A DNA stretch of 30,632 bases from Candidatus Altarchaeales archaeon. GTDB lineage: Archaea; Altiarchaeota; Altiarchaeia; IMC4; QMZM01. A program made the translations under genes and the position numbers. The notes beneath the pieces were generated by a model. The model had not been told where the DNA came from. It made no database searches and saw nothing but the letters and a program-made list of their open reading frames with translations. Below, in pieces: positions 7,214 to 15,304 of the stretch; the stretch's first letter is position 1; the number at the start of each line of letters is the position of its first letter. The stretch spans positions 1 through 30,632 of the forward strand of contig QMZM01000001.1 in the NCBI GenBank assembly GCA_003663175.1, in the 5' to 3' direction.

Positions 7214-7968
7214 GAGGGAATGTAATTGAAGAATGGTTAAGGGAAAAAGGACGTAAATTACACTTTACATTAATAGACCCGGATAAGCAAAAACCCTCGG
7301 ATGCCGCGAGAATTGCGGAGACATGCGCATCCTATGGAACGGATGCAATTATGGTTGGTGGCTCAACGATAAGCAGAAAAAAATCTGAGCAGACAACAAT
7401 AGCAATTAAGGATTGCATAGACCTTCCAATAATTACATTTCCAAATTCTGCAAATGCTGTGAATGAATTTTCAGATTACATATTCTTTATGTGTTTAATG
7501 AATTCGAGGGATAGGAGGTTTCTTATAGGGGAGCAATTTCGTGGGGCGCCATTGGTTGAGAAATTCGGAGTTCATCCAATAGGGATGGGATACATCATAG
7601 TAAGTACAAGCAGAAAAAGAACCACCGTCGAGAGAATTGCCAAGTTAGATGTTATAGGGGAGAATGAGATAGAAAAGGCACTAAATTACGCACTCGTCGC
7701 CCAATATTTTGGAATGCATTGCATTTACTTAGAGGCAGGCTCGGGTGCCGAAAAGCCAATTCCGAATGAGATGATAATGACCATCAACGATAAAGTAGAA
7801 ATTCCAATAATAGTTGGTGGCGGTATAAGGGATGGAAAGACCGCACTGGATAAGGTTGAACATGGTGCCGATGTTATCGTGACTGGAACAATAGCGGAAG
7901 ATAACATAAAAAAGGTCAAGGAGATCATCACGGCAATAGAATCATACGAATATGATAGCAGTTATTGA
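7210..7968 (+). CDS. Geranylgeranylglyceryl phosphate synthase
   Basis: Protein of 252 residues with a GTG start at 7210 overlapping the egsA stop (GTGA); no closer ATG exists. It is a TIM-barrel prenyltransferase that joins geranylgeranyl diphosphate to sn-glycerol-1-phosphate, the first ether bond of archaeal lipids. Phosphate- and Mg-binding elements are visible: LIDPDK at 21-26, MVGGST at 48-53, YLEAGSGA at 173-180, VGGGIRDG at 202-209 and VTGT at 224-227. The preceding gene makes its substrate. Bacterial PcrB-type relatives use shorter prenyl chains, but the archaeal context supports GGGPS. Confidence 0.94.
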   Translation: MRGNVIEEWLREKGRKLHFTLIDPDKQKPSDAARIAETCASYGTDAIMVGGSTISRKKSEQTTIAIKDCIDLPIITFPNSANAVNEFSDYIFFMCLMNSRDRRFLIGEQFRGAPLVEKFGVHPIGMGYIIVSTSRKRTTVERIAKLDVIGENEIEKALNYALVAQYFGMHCIYLEAGSGAEKPIPNEMIMTINDKVEIPIIVGGGIRDGKTALDKVEHGADVIVTGTIAEDNIKKVKEIITAIESYEYDSSY

Positions 7969-8545
7969 TTATGGTGCGGGAAATTTGAGGAGTATAGTAA
8001 ATGCCTGCAAATACCTTGGGAAAAGAGTAGAACTAATCTCAAATCCCGAGGAATTGGGAAGTGCCGAGAAGATTATCCTGCCGGGGGTTGGAAATTTTGG
8101 AAATGCCATGAACCAACTGAATAAATTCGGTAGAGAATTAAAGAATAAAATATCCGATGGAGTTCCATTTCTTGGAATATGTCTCGGGATTCAGGTAATA
8201 TTTGATGAGAGCGACGAGGATCCATCTGCTAATGGATTGGGAATCTTAAGAGGTAAATGTACCAGGTTTCCAAATTGTGTCAAGGTGCCACACATTGGAT
8301 GGAACAGTATCGAGATTATAAGAGAGTGTCCAATTCTTAATGGAATTGAATCTGGGAGTTATGTTTATTTTGTTCATTCATACTATGTAATTCCGGAGGA
8401 TAAGAAAGTTGTTGTAGCGATAACGAGGTATGGTGTTGAATTTCCATCAATTATCCATAGAGATAATATATTCGCTGTACAATTTCATCCAGAAAAGAGC
8501 GGAGAAGTTGGTCTCAGAATTCTTAAGAATTTTTTAGATTTGTAA
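7952..8545 (+). CDS. hisH: Imidazole glycerol phosphate synthase, glutaminase subunit HisH
   Basis: Protein of 197 residues. This class I glutamine amidotransferase supplies ammonia to HisF in histidine synthesis and AICAR formation. The triad is Cys77 in GICLG, His179 and Glu181 in FHPEKSG; the PGVGNFGNAM oxyanion segment is at 44-53. The ATG at 7952 overlaps the GGGPS end by 17 nt. No other his gene is in the window, so the position inside a lipid/translation cluster is unusual. The partner hisF must be elsewhere. Confidence 0.95.
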   Translation: MIAVIDYGAGNLRSIVNACKYLGKRVELISNPEELGSAEKIILPGVGNFGNAMNQLNKFGRELKNKISDGVPFLGICLGIQVIFDESDEDPSANGLGILRGKCTRFPNCVKVPHIGWNSIEIIRECPILNGIESGSYVYFVHSYYVIPEDKKVVVAITRYGVEFPSIIHRDNIFAVQFHPEKSGEVGLRILKNFLDL

Positions 8546-8559
8546 TCCAATACCCTTAT

Positions 8560-10296
8560 ATGGCAGAGAAAATATTGAGGGAACCAATAATTTCTGTACT
8601 GGGGCACATAGACCATGGAAAGACGACACTCCTTGATTATATAAGGGGCACCGTCGTTGCGTCGAGAGAGGCTGGCGGTATAACACAGCATATTGGGGCA
8701 ACAGATGTTCCGTTCTATGTCATAAGAGAGATTTGTGGTCCATTACTAAGGAAATTAAAACTTAAGGTGGAGATAAGGGGTCTGCTCTTTATCGACACAC
8801 CAGGTCACGAAGCCTTTATTAATCTAAGAAGAAGGGGTGGAAGCGTAGCAGATTTAGCGATACTTGTCGTTGATATAAACGAAGGATTAATGCCACAGAG
8901 CGTGGAGGCAATAAATATCTTAAGACATTTTAGGGTCCCATTTGTTGTTGCTGCAAATAAAATTGACCTGATTCGTGGATGGATTCCAAATAAACCACTG
9001 GGAGAACAGCAGAAATTTGTTCGGGATGAATTTTATAAGAAATTCTACAATCTTGTGAGCCAGATCTCAACACATGGCTTTAATTCCGATTTGTTCTCGA
9101 ATATCAGAGATTTTACAAAGACGGTTGCGATAGTTCCAATATCTGCAAAGAATGGAGATGGAGTTCCAGAATTGCTTATGATATTGATGGGGCTTGCTCA
9201 GCAATATCTGAGAGGAAAACTAACTATATCGAGAGATAAGCCGGCAAGAGGAACTATCCTGGAGGTAAAGGAGGAAAGGGGTCTCGGCACCACAATTGAT
9301 GTCATAATCTATGACGGAGTCCTGAGGAAGGGCGATAAGATAGTTGTTGGAAGTAAGGAGCCATTCGTTACAAGGGTAAAGGCACTACTGAAACCAAAAC
9401 CATTGGATGAGATGCGGGACCCAAGCGATAAATTCTTGAATGTCGATGAGGTTTATGCCGCCTCGGGTGTTAAGATAATTGCTAAGAATCTCGAGAACGC
9501 GCTTGCTGGGTGTCCGATATATGTCGGCGGTGAGGAGTTGATAGAGAAGATTAAAAAAGAAATTATGGATATCGAAATCCATGATGAGAAGGCTGGCGTA
9601 ATCCTAAAGGCAGACACAATTGGTTCCTTAGAGGCTCTAATAAATTCACTTAGAAGCAAGAAGATTCCAATAAAAAAGGCAACCATAGGCAAGGTATCAA
9701 ACTCGGATGTTATCGAGGCATTGGCAGTTTCTCAGACCTATAAATATCTGGGAGTGATTTTGTCGTTTAATTCCGAGATATTAAAGGATGCCGAGAAACT
9801 AGCATTAGACAAGGGTGTTAGAATTTTCCATAATAATGTAATCTACAAATTGATAGAGGACTATGAAGAATGGATAAAAAGGGAACAAGAGCGAGAACGT
9901 GCAAAAATTCTGAAGAGGATACCAACACCAGCAAAGATAAGATTATTGCCGAAATTTGTGTTTAGACAGAGCAAACCGGCAATAGTTGGAATAGAGGTGC
10001 TCGCAGGTAAAATTTCTTCTGGTATAAGACTCATGAGGGAAGATGGCAGGGTCGTTGGCAGAGTGAGGGAGATTCAGAGCGAGGGCAAAACGATAAAATC
10101 TGCAGAAATGGGTGATAAGGTCGCAATAGCAATCGAAAATGTAACTATCGGGAGACAACTGAATGAGGGGGATGTTGTCTACTCATACATACCCTTGCGG
10201 GATATTGAGAGGTTAGATATTGATAGCCTCTCTAAGGAAGAGGTAGAGATCTTAGCGGAGATAAAAAAGATAATGAAATCAAAACAGAATGAATGA
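8560..10296 (+). CDS. infB: Translation initiation factor aIF5B (IF2-like GTPase)
   Basis: Protein of 578 residues, typical of archaeal aIF5B and without an intein. GTPase motifs: GHIDHGKTT at 15-23, ITQHIGAT at 41-48, DTPGHE at 79-84, NKID at 133-136 and SAKNGDG at 195-201. Beta-barrel domain II, the alpha-beta-alpha domain III and a C-terminal barrel follow. It promotes subunit joining during initiation. It sits 14 nt after hisH and overlaps the dph2 fragment by 8 nt. Confidence 0.97.
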   Translation: MAEKILREPIISVLGHIDHGKTTLLDYIRGTVVASREAGGITQHIGATDVPFYVIREICGPLLRKLKLKVEIRGLLFIDTPGHEAFINLRRRGGSVADLAILVVDINEGLMPQSVEAINILRHFRVPFVVAANKIDLIRGWIPNKPLGEQQKFVRDEFYKKFYNLVSQISTHGFNSDLFSNIRDFTKTVAIVPISAKNGDGVPELLMILMGLAQQYLRGKLTISRDKPARGTILEVKEERGLGTTIDVIIYDGVLRKGDKIVVGSKEPFVTRVKALLKPKPLDEMRDPSDKFLNVDEVYAASGVKIIAKNLENALAGCPIYVGGEELIEKIKKEIMDIEIHDEKAGVILKADTIGSLEALINSLRSKKIPIKKATIGKVSNSDVIEALAVSQTYKYLGVILSFNSEILKDAEKLALDKGVRIFHNNVIYKLIEDYEEWIKREQERERAKILKRIPTPAKIRLLPKFVFRQSKPAIVGIEVLAGKISSGIRLMREDGRVVGRVREIQSEGKTIKSAEMGDKVAIAIENVTIGRQLNEGDVVYSYIPLRDIERLDIDSLSKEEVEILAEIKKIMKSKQNE

Positions 10297-10540
10297 ATAC
10301 GATTTTGAATTAGATAGGATTATCGGTGAGATAAAGAAGAATAATGCAAAACTCATAGCCTTACAATTTCCAGAGGGGTTAAAGAAGTATGCTGTAGAGA
10401 TAGCAGAGGAGATCGAGAAAAATACGGAGTCAATGGTTATAATATTCATAGACCCGGTTTATGGCGCATGTGACAGAATGGAAATTGAGTCAAAATTCTT
10501 GGGAATTGACTTGGTGTTTCATTTTGGTCATTCCATCTAA
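10289..10540 (+). pseudogene. dph2: Truncated diphthamide synthase Dph2 (N-terminal fragment)
   Basis: An 83-residue ORF starts at the ATG overlapping the infB stop. It matches only the N-terminal quarter of archaeal Dph2 (normally about 320-340 residues): LIALQFPEGLKKYA, then DPVYGACDRMEIESKFLGID, ending FHFGHSI. The first of the three cluster-binding cysteines (GAC, residue about 60) is present; the other two are missing. After the in-frame TAA the DNA is the 3' end of convergent nurA, so no frameshifted remainder exists. Dph2 would transfer the 3-amino-3-carboxypropyl group of SAM to the eEF2 histidine. The fragment cannot be functional as such. A rearrangement or assembly join are the alternatives. 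Confidence 0.85.
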
Positions 10541-10562
10541 CATTCTCTTCAACATTCTCTTC
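10539..10562. repeat. 12-bp tandem duplication at the dph2/nurA junction
   Basis: AACATTCTCTTC occurs at 10539-10550 and immediately again at 10551-10562. The first copy begins in the dph2 TAA; the second encodes the last nurA codons. It marks the point where dph2 homology is lost. Confidence 0.85.
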
Positions 10563-11529
10563 TCTCCCTATACCTTAACTCGAGGTCATTCTCTCTGACC
10601 AGTCGCTCTAAGATTCCGGAAATCCTTATCCTCCTCGTCAAATAATCTGCAATCCTCAATGGATAAATCTGTGGGTGTAGGATGTCATCCTCCAATGACC
10701 AGATATAGACCAAATTCTCCAAATCTCTTCTAAATTCTGGATACGAGAATTCCCATCTTACAGTTAATGGTCTACTTCTCTTTAGTTTATAGGATAATTT
10801 CTTTGATGGCAGCTTTATGTAGCATATCCATATACCATCCCTATTCTCAACCACATATTCATTCTCTTCAAGTATAAGGTCAAACAATGAAAGGTTTGTC
10901 AATTCGATGCCGAATCTTCTCGAGAAATCTGTGGAGTGAGAGTCCTCAACCATCCCAACCGTCCTTTTCCTTAGAAGTGAATTATAGGCTCTGAGCGAAT
11001 CATCGTACTCTTTAATCCCACGCATCTCTCTAAGATTAAATTTCCTCATTATTGTGTATAGTGAACCATCAATCAGGAAAATATCGGCTTCTATATCGCA
11101 GGAATTTATCAATGAAAATTCCTTCTGAATTCTTATGAATTCGAGTCTGTCATCAATTCTGCTATATGGTTTAAAAATTCCGAGATCAATATGAGAATCA
11201 TACATCAAATCTCTATAAAAGATTCTCCCATCTGCAATCGGGTCCCTGTGCTCCATCGAATCAAAAACCGCACTCAAAACAACCACATGGACACCCCAAA
11301 GCGCATCATATCTCAACTCGATCTTCGCCGTCGATGAATCCACTGCGAGAAACCTTACCTCATTCTTTGACCTGCTCGCCTTTAATTTCTCAATCTCATA
11401 ATCTCTTAATATTTTTTCCCTCAAGCCATCTCTATCGAAATTCCTACCTTTTAGTTCTTTAGATATCTCCCCAATCTTCTTTTCTAAGGCATCGTAATCG
11501 AATCTAAATCTCGGACCTAGATTTTCCAT
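10549..11529 (-). CDS. nurA: NurA-domain 5'-3' nuclease
   Basis: Protein of 326 residues, within the family range. NurA acts with the HerA hexameric translocase and Mre11-Rad50 in end resection of DNA breaks. Acidic metal-binding sites are visible: FLAVDSSTAK with Asp64 and FLIDGSLYT with Asp154; the region SAVFDSMEH and an E137-containing helix fit the RNase H-like core. herA and mre11-rad50 are not in the window. The gene lies downstream of the VTT membrane gene on the same strand and faces the truncated dph2. Its last codons fall in a 12-bp duplication. Confidence 0.82.
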   Translation of the reverse strand: MENLGPRFRFDYDALEKKIGEISKELKGRNFDRDGLREKILRDYEIEKLKASRSKNEVRFLAVDSSTAKIELRYDALWGVHVVVLSAVFDSMEHRDPIADGRIFYRDLMYDSHIDLGIFKPYSRIDDRLEFIRIQKEFSLINSCDIEADIFLIDGSLYTIMRKFNLREMRGIKEYDDSLRAYNSLLRKRTVGMVEDSHSTDFSRRFGIELTNLSLFDLILEENEYVVENRDGIWICYIKLPSKKLSYKLKRSRPLTVRWEFSYPEFRRDLENLVYIWSLEDDILHPQIYPLRIADYLTRRIRISGILERLVRENDLELRYRERREC

Positions 11530-11579
11530 TAATTTAAACTTATAATTCGGGAATATTAAATTTACATGAATGAATTAGG

Positions 11580-12164
11580 TTATATGTGCAAAATTCTAAG
11601 AATTAAGGAAAAGATCTCCAGGTATATGGAATATTTTACAAATTTCCCCACAAACACAACGATCGAAAATTCTAAGAAGTTCATTTTGGCAATTCCAGGG
11701 ACTATGGTTATGGGATCAACTGGTAAAGGGAATGGAAGTATGAGAATTATAAACAAGCCAAACCAGCCATACTTATTCATTATATGCTTGGCGTGTTCCA
11801 TCTTCTCATACTCAATTTTTTTCTTGATTATTTCCGAGCCGATGAATCCAAGACCATAATTCACCCATGTCCCACTCATCGAACCCAGGGAGGCAATAAT
11901 AACCATCGTGATCGGGTCTAAGGACAAACTTAGTGGGGGGAGTAGAAATTCTATCGCAAATGGTACAAAGATCGTTGACCCAAAGAATGATGCGATGAAT
12001 ATTCCGAGATAGCCATAGCCCTTTATCAGAAACTCCAATGACTGGGACATTGTCACGAGCCCCAATGCAAATATTATCCCGAGGATGAGTAGCGCGATAA
12101 CACCGATCAGAAGGATTCTTCCAACTGGCAATTCAACCTTCATATCCCCGAAATTTAAATTCAT
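11580..12164 (-). CDS. VTT/DedA (SNARE-associated) family membrane protein
   Basis: Protein of 194 residues with an N-terminal hydrophobic helix (about 16-38) and further helices near 50-75, 85-110, 133-155 and 165-190. The re-entrant-loop features of VTT proteins are present: YGYLGIFIASFFGST near 50-64 and ILPFPLPVDPITIVPGIAKM near 142-161. Relatives include DedA, TMEM41B and VMP1, implicated in lipid scrambling. Here the role is inferred only. Its start faces the deoxyhypusine synthase start across 83 nt; nurA follows 50 nt downstream. Confidence 0.8.
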   Translation of the reverse strand: MNLNFGDMKVELPVGRILLIGVIALLILGIIFALGLVTMSQSLEFLIKGYGYLGIFIASFFGSTIFVPFAIEFLLPPLSLSLDPITMVIIASLGSMSGTWVNYGLGFIGSEIIKKKIEYEKMEHAKHIMNKYGWFGLFIILILPFPLPVDPITIVPGIAKMNFLEFSIVVFVGKFVKYSIYLEIFSLILRILHI

Positions 12165-12247
12165 CTTGATAAAGAATTAGAATGTGTCCTAAAAATATTT
12201 CAATTTAAAAATAGGATTACAAATAATAAATTAGTTGAAAACGGAAT

Positions 12248-13186
12248 ATGAAAACCGTCAGAGACATTTGCATAAAGAGGGTGGGAAGTATTGACGAAAT
12301 TGTAAAACAACTCTTCGATGGAGGGGGCTTTACTGCAAAGAAATTCTCTCAGGGGGTGGAAATTCTTGAGATGATGCAGAGAGAAGAGTGCACGAAATTT
12401 CTTTCATTCCCAGCATGCATTATCGCTACCGGTGTCAGGGGTGTTATAAGGGATTTGATTAAAGAGAAACTCTTTGATGTCATAATAACAACCACCGGAA
12501 CTCTTGACCACGATTTAGCGAGAATCTGGAGAAACTATTATCATGGAGATTTCTTTATGGATGATGGAGAATTGCATAAAAAGAAAATAAATAGGCTTGG
12601 CAATATCTTAATTCCGAATGAGTCCTATGGAATAATTCTTGAGAAAAAATTACAGCCAATGTTTGAGAGGATTTATATGGAAGAAAAAGAAATTCCCGGG
12701 TATGAATTGATATGGAGAATTGGTGAATTATTAAGGAATGAGGATAATGCTGAGAAATCAATCACTTATTGGGCGTGGAAGAATAGAATTCCCATCTTTA
12801 TCCCGGGATTCTTTGATGGTGCATTCGGCTCTCAACTCTGGATGTTCTGGCAAATGCATAAAGACCTTAGAGTAGATCTCCTAAGGGACCAAGAGAGACT
12901 CTCCGATATAGTATTTGGTGCGGAGAAGAGTGGCGCGTTGATCATAGGTGGTGGAATCTCAAAGCATCACACACTGTGGTGGAATCAGTTTAGAGATGGT
13001 TTGGATTATGGTGTTTATATAACAACTGCACAGGAGTATGATGGTAGTCTCTCTGGAGCAAGGCTTAGAGAGGCGATCTCGTGGGGGAAGTTAAAGAAAA
13101 GTGCGAGAAAAGTAACCATAGATGGAGATGCAACCCTGATATTGCCACTGATGATATGGGCATTGTTCGAGAGATTGAAAAAATGA
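12248..13186 (+). CDS. dys: Deoxyhypusine synthase
   Basis: Protein of 312 residues. It modifies the conserved lysine of aIF5A using spermidine, or agmatine in some archaea, with NAD. The catalytic lysine is Lys239 in GGGISKHH, followed by the family block DYGVYITTAQEYDGSLSG then ARLREAISWGKL. The NAD-binding TTTGTLDHDLAR is near 84-95. The ATG at 12248 follows an 83-nt divergent gap. Its stop overlaps the start of the agmatinase-family gene as ATGA, a pairing that fits the archaeal deoxyagmatinyl route. aIF5A itself is not in the window. Confidence 0.95.
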   Translation: MKTVRDICIKRVGSIDEIVKQLFDGGGFTAKKFSQGVEILEMMQREECTKFLSFPACIIATGVRGVIRDLIKEKLFDVIITTTGTLDHDLARIWRNYYHGDFFMDDGELHKKKINRLGNILIPNESYGIILEKKLQPMFERIYMEEKEIPGYELIWRIGELLRNEDNAEKSITYWAWKNRIPIFIPGFFDGAFGSQLWMFWQMHKDLRVDLLRDQERLSDIVFGAEKSGALIIGGGISKHHTLWWNQFRDGLDYGVYITTAQEYDGSLSGARLREAISWGKLKKSARKVTIDGDATLILPLMIWALFERLKK

Positions 13187-13962
13187 TCTATACGAGAAAT
13201 TCATTCGTCAATTTTAATTATAAATTGGAAGATGCGGATGTCTGTTTTATTGGAATTCCGTTCGATTCGACATCAATAGAGAGTGGAAGTAGAAATGGTC
13301 CGGTAGCTGTGAGAGAGGCGTTAAAGAATATCGAGGGCTACGATACCGAGACAGGAATTGATATCTTCGAAAAATTAAAGATCTGCGATATTGGCGACAT
13401 AGAGGTTGTTCCCGGATCCTATAAATTAACAGCAGAGAGGATTAAAGAAACGATAAGTGAAATATTGGAGAGGAATCCGGAAATATTCATAATATCGGTG
13501 GGAGGGGAACACTCGATAACCCTACCAATAGTGGAGATAATAAAACCAGATACAATTCTCGATTTCGATGCACACGCAGATATGAGAAGGGAATATCTGG
13601 GCGTGGAATATTCACACGCCACATGGGCCTATCATGCCATGAAGAGATTTAATCTTGTGCAGAGAGGAGTCAGAAGCTTCTCAAGAGAGGAATATGAGAT
13701 AATTAAGAAACTTGGAGATGAAATCCGTGGGAGAACATATCTAACAATAGACATCGATGTCTTTGACCCATCGATTGCTCCAGAAACCGCCCTACCTGAG
13801 CCAGATGGATGGAATCTTGAAGAATTTTGCAAGAATCTAAACGATGTCAAGAATTTGATTTCCATGGATATAGTTGAAATTGCACCAAAATCATTCAATT
13901 CTATAACCGCAAATCTCGCGGCGAATATAATAAAGAGGATTTTATGCAAATTGGTGATTTGA
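13183..13962 (+). CDS. speB: Agmatinase/arginase-family ureohydrolase
   Basis: Protein of 259 residues from the ATG at 13183, which forms an ATGA overlap with the deoxyhypusine synthase stop; an in-frame ATG at 13156 would add 9 residues. All binuclear Mn ligands are present: His110 (SVGGEHS), Asp129, His131 and Asp133 (DFDAHAD), Asp190 and Asp192 (IDIDVFDP). SHATWA at 144-149 is typical of agmatinases. It would release urea from agmatine to give putrescine, or, as reported for haloarchaea, act on an agmatine-modified aIF5A to complete deoxyhypusine. The substrate cannot be settled from sequence. Confidence 0.9.
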   Translation: MIYTRNSFVNFNYKLEDADVCFIGIPFDSTSIESGSRNGPVAVREALKNIEGYDTETGIDIFEKLKICDIGDIEVVPGSYKLTAERIKETISEILERNPEIFIISVGGEHSITLPIVEIIKPDTILDFDAHADMRREYLGVEYSHATWAYHAMKRFNLVQRGVRSFSREEYEIIKKLGDEIRGRTYLTIDIDVFDPSIAPETALPEPDGWNLEEFCKNLNDVKNLISMDIVEIAPKSFNSITANLAANIIKRILCKLVI

Positions 13963-14676
13963 TTGAAATATGAGAGATTAAATGAGATTCTATTGGTAAT
14001 TATTATAGCATTTTTAATTCTCGTGTTTTTCCTGACACTGGAAAGATTTAATGCCGTTAATAAAACATTGAACATAACCACCACAACTTCTACAATCTCA
14101 ATTCCCACATCCTCAGTAACCACCACGACAATGATTGAATCAACATCCTCCACAACGATACCAATCCCAACTACCTCAACATCTATCTCTACAACCACAA
14201 CATCCCTGAGTTCGTGCGTCTCATCAAATGATTGTGGAAGCGAGTTTTATCATGGAACATATTTCTGCGAGAACGGAAATGTCGCACTCCTCAAGTATAT
14301 ACCGAGATGCGTTCACGGGGTTTGTAAGTTCAGGACGAGAGTTCAAATCATGGATGTTTGCCGTGAGAATGAGACATGCATCCCTGGACTGGGTAGATGC
14401 GTCCCAGAGAATAGATACCAAATTCCCTCTGGCTCAAGAATCTTGAGATTAAATAACAATGAATTTGGCGAGATCTTTGGCTATAAATTTAGAGTCGAAT
14501 TTATTCAATATAGGGGGCATGAGATACCTGCCGTTTTGTTGAGTGTTGTGGGACCAGACGGCTCTGAGACTGAGGCGGCGTGTAGTCGGGACATGGAAAC
14601 GAGAATTGATGACTTGGAGATTGGACTATACTCGGCAACGGAATCATCGGTGGTGATATGGGTCAAGAAGGTATAA
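13963..14676 (+). CDS. Membrane-anchored, Thr/Ser-linker, Cys-rich extracytoplasmic protein
   Basis: Protein of 237 residues. The start is a TTG at 13963 directly after the agmatinase TGA; there is no in-frame ATG before the anchor. One hydrophobic helix at about 9-25 is followed by a Thr/Ser/Pro-rich low-complexity linker (about 39-84), likely O-glycosylated. Then come eight cysteines at 85, 91, 102, 116, 121, 133, 139 and 146, suggesting a disulfide-rich module, and a C-terminal beta-rich domain (about 155-237) with Cys207. The topology suggests a cell-surface protein. I recognise no family with a known function. The spacing implies co-transcription with deoxyhypusine synthase and agmatinase, without an obvious link. 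Confidence 0.75.
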   Translation: MKYERLNEILLVIIIAFLILVFFLTLERFNAVNKTLNITTTTSTISIPTSSVTTTTMIESTSSTTIPIPTTSTSISTTTTSLSSCVSSNDCGSEFYHGTYFCENGNVALLKYIPRCVHGVCKFRTRVQIMDVCRENETCIPGLGRCVPENRYQIPSGSRILRLNNNEFGEIFGYKFRVEFIQYRGHEIPAVLLSVVGPDGSETEAACSRDMETRIDDLEIGLYSATESSVVIWVKKV

Positions 14677-14699
14677 AGCTAGATGAATATTTTAATATT

Positions 14700-14734
14700 T
14701 GAATTTGACAATTTAATAAATACTCTCAAATTCA
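14700..14734. promoter_or_regulatory. 9-bp inverted repeat flanking the TATA-like box of the HTH-CBS gene
   Basis: TGAATTTGA at 14700-14708 pairs with TCAAATTCA at 14726-14734, with a 17-bp spacer holding a TATA-like TTTAATAAATAC (about 14712-14723). It ends 6 bp before the ATG of the HTH-CBS regulator. Binding by that regulator itself is a reasonable guess but untested. Confidence 0.45.
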
Positions 14735-14740
14735 TATAAA

Positions 14741-15304
14741 ATGGACAGAATCTTCCCAAACATCTCCGATATAAAGAGATTGAGAGAGTCATTGGGCATT
14801 AGTAGGAGAGAACTTGCAAGATTATCCGGAATTGATCAATCTGTGATTACTGAAATTGAAGAAGGCAGGATAAAGCCGTCATACGATAATGTTACAAGAA
14901 TCTTTACAGTTCTGGAAAGAAAGAGAAGGGAGAGGGTAACGAAGGCAAGAGATATAATGAACAGGGTCGTTGTTGGAATAGGGGCAAATCAGAAGGTAAG
15001 GGATGCAATAGAGATAATGGAAAAGGACAGATTCTCTCAACTTCCCGTGTTTGATAGGGGAAATGTTGTTGGTTCGATCTCTGACCAGACGATACTAAAT
15101 CGCATAAGTGAATATAAATCCAAGGTTCCATTATCAGAATTGCCAATTTATAAGATAATGGATAAACCATTTCCCACAATAGATGGTGATGCACCTCTAA
15201 CATTAATCTATGAATTGCTTAAGCACAGTTCTGCGGTTCTGATCGTTGAGAAGGAGAAAATAGTTGGAATTATAACAAAGACGGATTTGTTCAAGATCGT
15301 CTAA
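14741..15304 (+). CDS. XRE-type HTH regulator with a CBS domain pair (paralogue A)
   Basis: Protein of 187 residues. The helix-turn-helix spans about 8-58 (LRESLGISRRELARLSGIDQ, then SVITEIEEG). A CBS pair covers about 67-187, each repeat carrying the ARDIM/YKIM start and the GSISDQ/GIITKTD end. CBS pairs commonly bind adenosyl ligands such as SAM or AMP. Homologous archaeal proteins are predicted transcription regulators. A closely related paralogue is at 28425. The stop abuts, with zero gap, the convergent dehydrogenase gene at 15305. An inverted repeat lies around its promoter. Confidence 0.88.
   Translation: MDRIFPNISDIKRLRESLGISRRELARLSGIDQSVITEIEEGRIKPSYDNVTRIFTVLERKRRERVTKARDIMNRVVVGIGANQKVRDAIEIMEKDRFSQLPVFDRGNVVGSISDQTILNRISEYKSKVPLSELPIYKIMDKPFPTIDGDAPLTLIYELLKHSSAVLIVEKEKIVGIITKTDLFKIV

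Noticed and set aside
8560..10296. Intein in aIF5B
   Set aside because: The GTPase motifs are uninterrupted and the length is normal.
13632..14198. Minus-strand open frame of 188 codons opposite agmatinase and the surface-protein gene
   Set aside because: It covers the 3' end of the arginase-family gene and the Thr-rich linker; its Val/Ile/Glu-rich start is just the complement of the ACC/ACA repeats. No family features.
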